From NCBI GenBank assembly GCA_964036665.1, contig OZ038532.1, positions 21,789,037 through 21,853,036 on the forward strand: a stretch of 64,000 bases of DNA. The letters run 5' to 3'. Each line of letters begins with the position of its first letter. The stretch's first letter is position 1. The position numbers and the translations under genes were made by a program. The notes under the pieces are model-generated. The model was not told where the DNA came from, did not search any database, and was given only the letters and a program-made list of their open reading frames with translations. Positions 35,401-46,900 of this stretch are shown piece by piece. The DNA comes from Gordius sp. MW1 (taxonomy: Eukaryota; Nematomorpha; Gordioida; Gordea; Gordiidae).

Positions 35401-38400
35401 TATATATATATTTAATTTTAAACTTTTTTGGAATATGGGATATTATTTTTCAAAATATATTGTCATAAATTTTTAATTGCTATGCAATTTATGGGATCGT
35501 TTTTTGGTGTCCGTCGTCCGTCGTCCGTTACCCTCCCTATCTATTTGCATTGGGTATATTAGGTTATCGCTTTTTTTAACTTAATGGATGAGAAAGAGGT
35601 GCCCCACCCCTCATCTCTATCTCCCTCGCTGTGTTATTTTTTGAATTAATGCATAAGAGGTGCCCCACCCCTCATCTCTATCTCTCTCGGTGTGTTATGT
35701 ATAAGATTTGTTAAATTATCTATTATATAATAAACATAAATAAAAGTTGTTTACTTTTAATTGCTATGCAATTTAACTAGTTATATAATAAACATAAATA
35801 AAAGTTGTTTACTTTTAATTGCTATGCAATTTAACTAGTTTTGGTTATATAATAAATATAGATAAAAGTTGTTTACTTTTAATGCTATGCAATTTAACTA
35901 GTTATAAATAAACATAAATAAAAGTTGTTTACTTTTTAATTGCTATGCAATTTAACTAGTTTTGGGGTTGGAATCCCGGAGTTTTTTTTGACTCTTATGA
36001 TTGTTCTTGTTACTATCATTGATAATAAGAATTTTTGGCCGTCCGCTGGCTGCTGACCAATGAAAAAAATGACCATTGGCCAAAATGTGAATCGAAATGA
36101 TTTTTTTCGTTTTTTTTGACTATTATGATTGTTCCTGTTTCTACCATTGCTATTATGACTTTTTGGCCGTCCGCTGGCTGCTGACCAATGTTATATAATA
36201 AACATAAATAAAAGTTGTTTACTTTTAATTGCTATGCAATTTAACTAGTTTTTGGGTTAGAATCCCGGAGTTTTTTTTGACTTTTATGATTGTTCTTGTT
36301 ACTATCATTGATAATAAGACTTTTTGGCCGTCCGTTGACTGCTGACCAATGAAAAAAATGACCATTGGCCAAAATGTGAATCCGAGTTTATTTTTTCGTT
36401 TTTTTTTTGACTATTATGATTGTTCCTGTTACTACCATTGCTATTATGACTTTTTGGCCGTCCGCTGGCTCCTGACCGATGGAAAAAAATGACCATTGGC
36501 CAAAATGTGAATCGAAATTATTTTTTTCGTTTTTTTTTGACTATTATGATTGTTCCTGTTCCTACCATTGCTATTATGACTTTTTGGCCGTCCGCTGGCT
36601 GCTGACCAATGGAAAAAAATGACCATTGGCCAAAATGTGATTCGAAAATTTTTTTTTCGTTTTTTTTTACTCTTGTGAATTTATATCCACTTTTACCGTG
36701 TGCTGGCTGCTGACCAATGGAAAAAAATGACCATTGGCCAAAATGTGAATCCGAGTTTATTTTTTCGTTTTTTTTGACTATTATGATTGTTCCTGTTACT
36801 ACCATTGCTATTATGACTTTTTGGCCGTCCGCTGGCTCCTGACCGATGGAAAAAATGACCATTGGCCAAAATGTGATTCGAAAATTTTTTTTTTCGTTTT
36901 TTTTTGACTTATGAATTTATAACCACTTTTACCGTGTCCTGGCTGCTTACCAATGAAAAAAAATGACCATTGGCCAAATTTTATATATAACCTAAAAATT
37001 TATTATAGATGGTCTAACAGACAGCCAACTATGTAATATATATTTTTAACCTTATAAATGCATATATATTTTTTTATTGGGTTAATATATTTCATTTAAT
37101 TAGATTGTGATTTCATAGAAAACCTAAAAAGTAATATTTAAAAAAATAATATAGGTATTAGATTCTAATTTACGATAAAATATATCGATAGAAACTAACA
37201 CAAAATTCGAAACCTCCTTCAAAGGTATAAGCATAGCCCGTTATTTCTAATTAAATTGAATCTACTATTAAACTCAAACACGAATTGTACTTTATTAGAT
37301 GGCGCGCGTAAGTTTATATAATTAGTAAAATTTTTCTACGTGTCATAGATATTACACCGCGTGTGGCAGGGAAATGTCCGATATTTTTAAAATGAAAAGG
37401 TATTTTAGGAATCTGAAAAGGTTATTTTACCCCCGGCCGCCCTGGGCACCTACGGGTAAAGTTTCGAGCGAATCGGGCTGGTAGTTTAAGAATTTAGCCC
37501 TTTTTTAAAACTAAAAAAAACTTTTTTTTTAATTTTTTTTTTACATTAAATTAATATTTTGTTTTTGTTAATAGTTGTGTTTAATGTTTAGAAAATCAAT
37601 ATATTTCGTCGGTCAGTAGCCAGCGGACGGTCAAAAAGTCATATTAATTTCATCATCTATATAAATAACATAATAACTTCTACTATTTTAAAGCCAGCAT
37701 GGTATAGTGGTTATAGCGCAGGCTTGTGAACTGGAGGTGTGGGGTTCAAGTCAGGGAGGGGACAAATTTTTTTTTTTAATTTTTTTAAATTAAATTAATA
37801 TTTGTTCATGTTAATACCAATGATAATATGGATTTTTGACCGTCCGCTGGCTACTGACCAATAAAAAAATGACCATTGGCCAAATAAATCGAAATTTTTT
37901 TTCGTTTTTGAATTGGTTACATTGATAATTACCCTATGTCCTCCCCTACAAGGGCCTATAACTAATTAACTAATTATTTTGCATCTAATACCCCCTATAG
38001 GCATTCTCGCCCCTTCCCACCTTTCTCGCCCATAAATTGCATAGCAAATATGCTACGTTTATACGGAGTATAGAAGAGTTCCCCTTTCCCCTCTTCCCTT
38101 CCCCTACTCCCCTTCCCTTCTCCCCCTTCCCACGAGGGCCGAAGGCCCGAGTTTTTAATGTATGTATATTATATATATTTTTAATTTTTATTATGTTATC
38201 ATTCTAACGTTTTATTTAGTCATCGTTGTTGGGCGTTTTTCAAAAATTGTTATCCTCCAAAGCCACGGATCACGAAGGAATGCGTTTACTCCAATACATT
38301 TTTGCTTACGTTCCCAGGTTAGACGACAGTTAGTATTTAATCTTTGGGGTCCATGTGACCCCAAAAATTGCAATGACATCTCTCGCTTAATTTTACTTGA

Positions 38401-40781
38401 ACTTGTTGTGTATCTTAAATTAGTGATTTGATATGTTTATGCTATTAATATTACTCAACTTGAATAAAAAATGTGTTTTATATTTATAATTATTAATTAA
38501 GTTCACAAACGTTATTTTTTCTTTATCTTTCGTTGAAATTTTAATTTTGGTTTTTAGGGATAAGTTGGAACCTTTCGTCAAGCAAATTTTCTTTTTGCTC
38601 TTCCAAAGATTACAAGCAGCTCGCACTCCAAAATACGTCAAATGTATATTATTTATTCGTACCTTTTACTTTATAAAATTTCTATTAAATTTTGCTGATC
38701 TCTAAAACTTATAAATAAATGAATGTTATAAATAAAAGAAAATGAAAGTTTATTCTAACACAGCCGACTTATATCATTCGAAAAGTTATTAATTTACATT
38801 AAACTTATATTTTTATAATTAAATGCACTGGTAAAATGGGCGGCTTATTTTAAAAGTAAATTGTAGATATCATCCAGGTTTGATTTGAGTTAATTTATCC
38901 ATAAATATTTTACGAGCTCTTTTTCATCATTTAATTACCGAAAATGCAATTTAATAGTTTCTAACTTATATTTACCTATCGCGCGCGCACTGATTAAATT
39001 GGTGCTCCTTTTTTAGGCTTAATCGTTTTCCTCTGCTTTTTCGTTACCCGTTACGACGCCTCCTACCTCTACAACTTGCTCGAGGGCATCCAACCGGGGT
39101 AAGTGTTTCTAAAACACAGTGCCTCGAAAATATTAATGGTATATAGGAATATGTTTATCGTTTGCCTCCACCCCAGCCTCTACTCCGGGTCAAAGACGGG
39201 AAAATAAGCGTTTTTCTAACATTTAAAAGAAAATAAGAAAGGTTTAATTGCTATGCAATTCATCCAATACCCTTTTCGTTGGGGAAAATGTCGTGTCCTG
39301 TCTTGTCTTGTCTCGCGTTTCTTACGTTACGTACGACTACTTGTAATGAATTGCATCATATCGAATTTCTGACTACGTTTCAGGGTTAAAACATAACAAC
39401 TAAAAAAATAGACAATGTACAGAAGAATTCCTAGCAAAGTCCAAAGGACCAAGTTCATCCTCATTAATTTTTGATCTTTAGTATATAAATTACTTTCACT
39501 ATGTTTTTAACTATTGACCTTGCGACACCTTTTATTTCCCTTCAAGTGTGTATTTCTTGATTGGCGGTAGCATTGCTAAGTTGCCTTTAAATCAATTACT
39601 TACATCTCTTAGCATGTTCGTAATGACGGTTCAAAAGGTGATAGTTCCCGAACTCGAAAATGGTCCCAAATCGCTAGGGGACCAAGATAGACGTATTTGC
39701 GCTCTGGGAATCACCTCCGTCCTAACCAAGTGTCCCCAATTCAAAGTGGAGCAATATCCCGAACTATGGTTAGTACAGCTCATTTGCTCTGATCAAAACT
39801 TTTTCGCAAAATTTGTGTTTTTTATTGATTTTTGACTGAAATATGAAAATTTTTAAAAAGACTAGATGTTGTACATATTATGGCGTCCAAACTGCTTACA
39901 TGGATTTGACATAACTTGTCACCACCCCTCATTCAAACTGTGCTTCTTATATCTGTTTTCATTTTATTAAAATTTAATTTTAACCATTTGATTTTACTCT
40001 CACCTCTCCTTAAGGTGTGCTTTGCTCGAGGGATTGATAAAGCTCCTCGAACAGCATACTTCTACCACGACAATTAGTTCAATTCCTTCTATGCCTGCCA
40101 ACCTAAGCGATAGCGTTGGCCATGGTTTAATGGAAAACATAGAAAAGAAAGCTCTCGTTGCGGGAACAGAATCCTTGGAAGGCTTGATTGATCCACCTCT
40201 CGACGAAGAATATAGGTAACTTGTTGTGCTTTTCGAAATTGTCATATTTATGAATTTAAAATTATAAAACACTGCTTCGAACTCATTGAAAGCGTTGCCA
40301 TTCTTTAATACAGGGCCGCGTTCGCTAGACTCTATTCTTTGGCAGAACCTCGTTTATCGGTACCCGGTCAAACCAACGGGCTAGCTTCTAATGTGGTTTC
40401 AATCGATTCGTCCGACCCCAAAATTTATTTGGCCAAGATGTTGATGGAATTGTCTCACCAAAGCCCGGCTGGTCAAGTAATCTCATCCCCCCACCCCTTC
40501 ATGGGCGTTGCCAAGGGGGGAGCAGGGAGGGGCGGCTGCCCCCCTCTAATTCCATAAAACTATAGCTAAAATTTTAAAAAATGATCATTTTGCCTGTCCC
40601 TAATTCATTATTTCCCCCCTCTAATCCCAATGCTGGCTAAGCTCATGCCCTTAATTCTATATTAAATTACAAAATGCATTAATTGCTTTTATTGCAGATG
40701 GAGGGGATGTTATCTAAAATGAGTTCTCAAACGCGAAACACCCTACAAAACTATATGCAAAGTAGTAACATGACTCTCTAG
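29493..40781 (+). CDS. CSE1L: Exportin-2 (CSE1L/CAS), importin-alpha re-exporter
   Basis: CSE1L with Ran-GTP carries importin-alpha back to the cytoplasm. Twenty-one exons join in phase: 29493-29577, 29617-29759, 29798-29899, 30060-30205, 30243-30333, 30647-30847, 30893-31060, 31134-31329, 31617-31955, 32499-32739, 33451-33554, 33658-33755, 33851-33989, 34338-34555, 38220-38317, 38558-38643, 39017-39098, 39547-39768, 40015-40215, 40314-40476, 40698-40781 (3207 nt, 1068 residues). Family segments include RLSAAIAFKNFINRNWK (importin-beta N domain), AISIIGKEDFPEKWPEL, SLNYQDLPEFFEDNM, NPSKPYFNHYLFE, LLGVFQKLLSSKATDHEG and ICALGITSVLTKCPQ. It is ~100 residues longer than the human protein, mainly through a Ser/Thr-rich insert in exon 19. 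Several introns are 37-46 nt; intron 14 is 3.7 kb of repeats. Confidence 0.97.
30344..30535. mobile_element. TAGTGTTGTAAAAA-type MITE in CSE1L intron 5
   Basis: Left end tagtgttgtaaaaatggctg and right end 'aacctagccatttttacaac' match the family at 21367-21522. Flanking 8-mers do not match clearly. Confidence 0.7.
34115..34280. mobile_element. TAGTGTTG-type hAT MITE in CSE1L intron 13
   Basis: Ends TAGTGTTG and CAACACTA; inside 'ggtcgacctttg', 'agtcgactaaacat'. Flanking 8-mers ggtcgaac and agtctaac match at six of eight. Confidence 0.75.
34583..34744. mobile_element. TAGTGTTG-type MITE in CSE1L intron 14
   Basis: Arms 'tgttgtaaaaatggctgggt' and 'agccagccgtttttacaaca' mirror each other. It starts only about 28 bp after the exon 14 donor (34556). 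No clear target duplication. Confidence 0.75.
34760..34860. repeat. Short 'cgggtc' repeat piece in intron 14
   Basis: 'aacccgacccgaagtcaggt' and 'cgggtcacccgtgcaggtct' resemble one end of a GC-rich hAT-type repeat. A similar piece is near 25790. No full element was delimited. Confidence 0.35.
35715..35965. repeat. Tandem array, four ~60-bp units
   Basis: The unit is 'ttatataataaacataaata' + 'aaagttgtttactttt' + 'aattgctatgcaatttaact' + 'agt'. It recurs four times, and once more at 36190-36250 inside the next array. Each unit contains the same palindrome that marks the element ends. Confidence 0.85.
35985..36980. repeat. Tandem array, about eight ~125-165-bp units
   Basis: Each unit holds 'gactattatgattgttcctg', 'ctttttggccgtccgctggc', 'tgctgaccaatgg', 'aaatgaccattggccaaaat' and a T-rich run. 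Units start near 35991, 36116, 36281, 36411, 36537, 36665, 36775 and 36900. The long minus-strand ORFs here are repeat artefacts. Confidence 0.85.
37370..37503 (-). repeat. Inverted fragment of the Helitron module
   Basis: On the minus strand it reads like the 'aactaccggcccgattcgcg' module of the Helitron at 12874-14408, with 'cagggcggcc' and the 'cctttt' stretch, at clear but imperfect identity. Confidence 0.7.
37693..37763 (+). ncRNA. tRNA-like segment (SINE head or tRNA pseudogene)
   Basis: 'tggtatagtggttatagcgc' fits a tRNA D-arm with box A, and 'ggggttcaagtc' fits box B at tRNA-like spacing. The acceptor and anticodon stems do not pair convincingly, so it is not an intact tRNA gene. It may provide RNA polymerase III promoter activity to the composite repeat. 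Confidence 0.5.
38060..38130. repeat. Polypyrimidine tract 'cccctttcccctcttccc'
   Basis: A nearly pure C/T run follows the right end of the composite repeat, about 90 bp before the exon 15 acceptor at 38219. Confidence 0.6.
39246..39360. repeat. Short copy of the 'aattgctatgcaatt' repeat
   Basis: It begins 'aattgctatgcaattcatcc', contains 'tcgtgtcctgtcttgtcttg' similar to the start of the 1445 copy, and ends near 'tgaattgcat'. It looks like a compact ~115-bp version without satellites, in CSE1L intron 17. Confidence 0.5.
40500..40647. mobile_element. hAT MITE in the last CSE1L intron
   Basis: Starts CATGGGCGTTGCCAAGG, ends in 'tggctaagctcatg', with 'ggggcggctgcccccct' inside. It begins 24 bp after the exon 20 donor. 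Target duplication not clear. Confidence 0.65.
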
Positions 40782-40836
40782 CTATCGGAATAGTCAGATA
40801 TACAAGCCCCTGAAATGAGGATAGTATTATGATAAT

Positions 40837-40842
40837 TTTATT
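40837..40842 (-). promoter_or_regulatory. AATAAA (minus strand) for the kelch-like gene
   Basis: TTTATT on the plus strand gives AATAAA on the minus strand, about 145 bp past the kelch stop at 40986. If both signals are used, the 3' ends of the two convergent genes overlap. Confidence 0.45.
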
Positions 40843-40920
40843 TGTTTGTATATGTCGTATGGAAACGCGTATTTGTAAAAACATATGATTCCGCATTGCT
40901 TTGTTTTGTGATATTAGAAC

Positions 40921-40926
40921 AATAAA
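40921..40926 (+). promoter_or_regulatory. AATAAA polyadenylation signal of CSE1L
   Basis: AATAAA lies 140 bp after the CSE1L stop (40781) and 60 bp before the convergent kelch gene's stop. Confidence 0.65.
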
Positions 40927-40985
40927 ACATTTGCTTTTGTGCGTTTTATCACTTTAAAGGGGGGGAGGGGGGTTGATGGGAGAGA

Positions 40986-43900
40986 TCAGTTGTTTTTAAT
41001 GTAAATACAAGATGGCGTCGAGATGGGTGTGGGCAGGGAATCTATTTGCATGAGCCAAGTTCCCGAGGTAGTGTCGAAACATTCTACGCTATTCAAAACG
41101 CACTTCATTTGCGAACTCATCCCACCTACCACATAGATGTGTTGACCTGTTGTGATATGTGATTTTAGAGATTTGCAAGTATTAAGAATTGTGCCCCTCT
41201 CTTACCATGTTTGGACCCCTATACTTAAGAAGAAACATTTTATTATTATTGAATAGTTATTTCAATTTAATGATGTTTTTGAATCAAAACTACCGATGCA
41301 ATAAACTGTTTTAAACAAAACTTATTATTAGATATTATTTAATTTAAAACAATTGTTGATTCTTATAGACAGGCGGTTTTCTAGGTAAGCAAAAGGAATG
41401 CATATCTTTGGGTGGCGAGACATTTGCAAAATTTCAACCTATCCTATGATTAATACAAATTGCCAATCAAGATGTTTGTAAATCAACAATGACTCCCATC
41501 ACAGAACATTAGCTATGGACCCAGAATTTGAACTAAAGGGGGAAAGGGCAATATATGAGCGTAGCCGGCAGTGGGATTAGAGGGGGGGGGGGCAAAATGA
41601 ACAAAATTGTATGCCATAATTTTAATAAATTTCAACAAATTTTTGGATTTAGAGAGGGGCAGCCGTCCCTCCCTGCCCCCTTCCCTTGGCTACGCCCCAT
41701 GGAGCAATATATTAACAAGTGATACCTCTTACATATAAGAGGTATAGTTAACCTTGTGCGCAGGCACCACATCTATGCCTCGCTATTTTTAGTGTGCCAA
41801 CACATTTCCATTCCAATGTATTATTTGAAATAATTAATTTCTCCACCGAATTCAAACTTTGTACCAACCCCTTTTCATCCATTATAGCTCCACCTATGAC
41901 GTATAACGCGTCATCCACGTCAACCGTTGCTGGGTGAACCCGACCTTGCTTTAAAAGGCACCGTTCAAACCATCTGCGCAATTTCAATTTAATTATAACA
42001 ATATAAGGTTCGTACATAAATAGGTAACAACAACAACAAAAATTGTATATGCATGCCTCTTGGATCACTTTTAAAATAATTTGTATATTAACCTTGATAA
42101 ATGTGTTTGCATTAAGTTAAATGTTAATACTTTCCAAAGTGTTCTTATTACAATTCACTATCTAATAGTTAGGTTTAATATTGTGGACTTGGTTTTCATT
42201 TACCGCAGTCCTGCATGTTTGGTGTGTAAGTAACCTATTATTGGCAGGATCGTAGCATTCTATCGTCCGATCTAATTTAACGGAACCTAGCTTAGTTTTG
42301 GATTTGTTAAGGCCTCCGATGCACCAAATCAGTCCGTTGTAAACTATACAACTCATTCCCATGCGTGGATTAAGGAGAGCGGGCGCGTCTGTCCAACTCG
42401 AACTTAGTGGATCGTAACATTCTACCGTAGCTAACAGTCTTAAAATAAAATGTATTTCCTTTTTAGGCAACTTTAAGAGAGTACTTTTTTATCAGGCATA
42501 GATTACAATGGAAATCGTTAAATCCAACTCGATTTCCATACATGGATAAATCCCATCCGTTCAGTTTTAGGGCGTTTTTTAGTCATGAATGTGATTTTTT
42601 ATACCGTTTCAATAAATATATGTAAATATGAACATTAACAATTTCATTACATCGTTTGGATAGTATTAAAGCTATAGCAATAGTTATTTAATCTCAAATA
42701 GGAAGAAATTAGAGAATCCTTTATTAATAGTATTTCTTTACTTAGAATAGGCAATCAATATATTTTTGAAATATCAGACTCCCTTAATTAGAGTCTCTCA
42801 ACATAGAGTCAAGTTTAATGAAGTACTTGTTTTCGTAATTCAATCCACCGATCACGTACAGTCTGCCGTGAAATGCAATTAAACCATGATCTTTTCTCGC
42901 CATCTTTAACCTGGGAGTAGGAGAAAGGACTTTTTCGATTACATTCAATTTATAAACAAGGGCAGTAGCTGTATCATGTTCCCGCGTACCACCTGAATAA
43001 TAAATGTACCATTGCCGTCATATTAATACATATAGTCATAGACTTGATTGACTGATCACCAACGTTAAATAAGTGTAACGTTTTTTCGCCATTTTTAATT
43101 GTGCACAAATAAGAGGAAGTTACATGGGCGTAGCCAGTTAGGGGGGGGGGCGAAACGTTTAAAAGTTAAATTAGGGGGGGGGGGGCAGGCGCGTAGCCAG
43201 GATTTTCTCAAGGGAGAAGAAAAATTCAAAAAAAATTTCGACACTTTTATTTATAATTTAACAAAAGTAAACTTCGCATACAATATATGCAAAACTTCAA
43301 GGCGCTATATAACCAGCTTAGGAAAAATCTCTTCTCTATCAGAGCATTTACTATCGATTTTATATCTTAAAAAAGGACATGGATCTTCAAAAAATTGGTC
43401 AAGGGGTAGAAAATTTTCGCTTTCTGCCCCCTTGGCTACGCGCTGGGGGGAGCAAAACATAAATTTTTTTAATTTTTAAGGGTTTTTGCATTGAAAAAAA
43501 TTTTCATTTAAGCGTAATGAAAAAATATTGAATTAGTTAAACATTTCATAAAATAAAAATATTTTAATGTTTTTTTAAGATAAAATTTGTTTATTGATAT
43601 ATATTTAAACATAATATTAAATGGTACAAATATATAATAATGATATTAAAAAAACATTATATGAGTAATATGTTTTCATCTTCCTCTTTTAGAAGAGGCC
43701 AGGAATCCAAAAAAGATTTGAAATTAAATTTTGCAATTAAGATGGCTATTGATTGTTTTAATAAAAATGCGGGGGAATATTTGAAGGGAGGGGATCGCCT
43801 GCCTATTTCTTTGAATAAAGCCAACGCCATTTTTACATAGGATCCTGAACAGGAGGAAACTATTGGGATAAAAATACTAGAGCCCAAAAGGGCCTTGTAT

Positions 43901-46900
43901 TTTTGGAGCTTGCGTTCTTCGGCGAGGGCCATGGGGTCATAATTAAGATTAGAGGGGGCAAATAGGTCTATGCATGTAAAATCCCACTTTAAAAGGAGAC
44001 CATTTTCCCATGGGACTAGCGATGAACCGTCAGGACGCATTCGACCTTCAAGGGCAGGATCTGAAGGTTCAAGTATGGATGGGATTTGGGCCTTTCTAAG
44101 GGCTGACTGGATAATAGAATTAATTTTAGAGTGTTGCAAGTGTCTAAATTTATTAAGTCTGCAGTGTAACGGATGGCGTGCTTCTTCATCCACAGGCAGG
44201 TTGCAATTTTTACAGGCATATGCCTTTGTGTATTTTATTCCAAGGCGTAGTGCTACATTGTAGGATAGCTGGCAATCCTCTAACATCATATTGGAAAACC
44301 TGCTAGGAAAAGCCTCTAGCCATTCATGTCCAGATTTATCAAACACCAAAAATCTAAGGTTGTAATGTTGTTTGGTATCGCAGCTCGAAAGGAGATAAGC
44401 AACCGAGCGCGAAACCAAACATGCATTCCAATCCTTTTGATTTGGTGTTTGTGGTGGTGAGCTTTCTGGTAGAACATTTAAATTCCAAAGGGATAGGGCC
44501 TGTCTAAATGTTTCATCAAGGGGGTATGAGATTAGTTTGGCGACGATGGATTTTGAGGATAAGTGGGATGATATAAATGAGGCCAAGGATAAGGAGCTTG
44601 GTGAACGAATTCCCAGACCCCCAGATTTTGTTGGTAATGTGGCTTGTAGCCAGGTGTTAGTATCGAATGATAAGTTTAGGGTGGATTCGATGTCAGATTT
44701 TATGTGGGTTTCGAAATTATGTAAAATATGTGTATGCAAAAATGCGCTTGTTGATCGGAAGCAAAATAATATTTTGGCTATATTAAAGTAGTTTTTCAAT
44801 ATGTAAAATGCGTGATGGGCGGGCATAAGCTTAAAAATTTCATTTTTACATTTTAAATCTTTAAGGTTATTGTCGAGATAACTTCTTAAGCATTCAGGAC
44901 CGCCTATTGGAGAACCTAGTAAAAATACCTCGTCCTTCTCGAGGCGTAGAAAAGATGCAAAGGATGGGTGGATGTCAGTTGTGCTGTCAGAATAAATTTC
45001 GCATTTTGTCGCGTTTAATGATAGGTTAAGTTTTATGTAGTATTCATTAATGATGTTAAGAGCTTTGATTAGCTCTTCCGTGGTGCCTGATAGGGTGGCA
45101 TCGTCTAGATACCATACGTTTAACCTCAAATTGCATTTGTCGTTGATTTCATCTATTAATGGTTTGATGGCCATACAAAATAAGGGGGGGCCAAGGGGGT
45201 CCCCCTGTTGAATGCCCTCAGCTGAATCAATGAAAAATTGTCCAAATTTTAAAATAGACGGGGTGCCATAACTTAAAAGAATATAGTTGGCATATTGGGG
45301 AAAAGCATCGATGAAAGTGTTAATAAAGGAATTTCTATTTAGGTTGTTAAAGGCATTTTGAAAGTCTAATCTTATAAAAGACTCGCTAGGCGGTAAATTT
45401 TCAAGGGTCAATCTAGCAGCATGCGTAGCTATTTCACAACCCCCTTTAACACCGAATCCTAGCTGATGAGGCATTAGAGATGGGGATAAATTATGCTTGA
45501 TTGATTTGCATATAACTTTAGATATGATTTTCCGGAAGACTCCGCCGATGGCGATCGGTCTTAGAGTTTTGTTCTGTTTATGAATAGCAAGTAACTTGGC
45601 CCCGAAAATTATTGGTCGTACTTCTTGTGGAATGTTGCCATTAATAATTAAATTGCAAAATTTAGTTAGTGCAACGAGCAGAATTGATGAATTGATATTT
45701 TCAGTTTAGTGTCATCTACATTTTATTAAATAATCATTTATTAACTTTATCTTTGATAAATAATTAATTAAGTAGGTTAATTGACTTTTTTTGTTTGAAC
45801 AATGGGGGGGGGGGGACATCAGAAGGATATGGGATAGTTTCAGATTCAAAATGGTCGATTTAATGGTATTGATTTTACCATATGAAACATATAACTTGAG
45901 CAGTGTATGCATATACCAAATAAAAGCTTTTTTTATGTAGATTTTAAAGAGAGATTATTTGAATATAATGGAAAATAAGTTAGAGGTACGTTGTGAAAAT
46001 CAAGATATATAAATTTTTACCAGCCACGTATATAAAACTTTCAAATAAGGTGGCATCCTGATGGCGGAACGATATATTGCCTTCAGATGCAGAAATTTTT
46101 TCCTTTTTCCAACAATTTTCTTGTATGTAGAAGGTATGAATCAATGTTTGACTTTTCTCAATAGATCCCGTTTCACTAACAGAGCTTCCCACAACCATTA
46201 TTTTGCCATTTTTCTATTTAGTTATTAAAATAGCGGTAATTTATATGGGCGTAGCCAGAATTGGAATTAGAGGGGGGGGCAAAAATAATTTAGGGAGGGG
46301 CAAAAGGATCGTTTTTTGAAGTTTTTGCCATAATTTTAATAAATTTCCACAAATTTTTGGATTTAGAGGGGGGCAGCCCCTTCTCTCCCTTGCTACGCCC
46401 ATGGTAATTCATAAATAAGTCATTACCATATAATAATAATACAATACAATGACAAACAACTGATGTTTGCATTAAACTTCGTTCGGTAACTTTGGCCGCC
46501 ATCTTGAGTGGGAAATAGCGATTGTTTGTTAATACATGTTTAAAACATGGCGACTTACACTCTAACTTAATAATTATCAGCTGTTTGTCAGCCTATTATA
46601 TCATTACTCTATGGTTATGGCTATATTGCGAACCCTAAATTTTAGAAAAAACAAATATCTCATCATATTAACAAAAAATCATTAATACCTCATTGAGTTT
46701 ATGTGCGTCTTCAAGGCACATGGAACATTTTAAGGGGGGAATTTTAAATAAATGTTTTCGGGGTTTAATTGATCCTTGAGGAATAATTGGAAATTGATTT
46801 GGTTTTTCGAAAGTATTACATGTATGAGCCCTGAATAAAAATCGTATTTAAAGTTTCTAAAATACACAAGACTTTTTTTCAATTCAATTTTTAATATTAA

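Larger units (their letters stand above)
35475..38055. repeat. 2.6-kb composite satellite-bearing repeat in CSE1L intron 14
   Basis: It is framed by 'aattgctatgcaatttatgg' (35475) and 'cataaattgcatagcaaat' (38031), like the smaller copy at 1445-2895. Inside, in order: pyrimidine-rich leader, a tandem array of ~60-bp units (35715-35965), an array of ~125-165-bp units (35985-36980), an inverted fragment of the Helitron module (37370-37503), a tRNA-like segment (37693-37763), and a terminal block with 'tcccctacaagggcctat' also seen near 1600 in the first copy. No protein-coding potential. The class is unknown; it may be a structured non-autonomous element that has captured satellites. Confidence 0.65.

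Noticed and set aside
36305-36862. Minus-strand ORFs with repeated WSFFS and SQRTAKK peptides
   Set aside because: They are translations of the tandem satellite.
35700-36980. Regular repeats resembling a CRISPR array
   Set aside because: Units are 60-165 bp and follow each other without unique spacers; the DNA is eukaryotic. These are satellites.
37693-37763. Functional tRNA gene
   Set aside because: Boxes A and B are present but acceptor and anticodon stems do not pair, and it lies inside a repeat.
43970-44791. Plus-strand ORFs opposite the reverse transcriptase
   Set aside because: They are antisense shadows of the RT/endonuclease frame.
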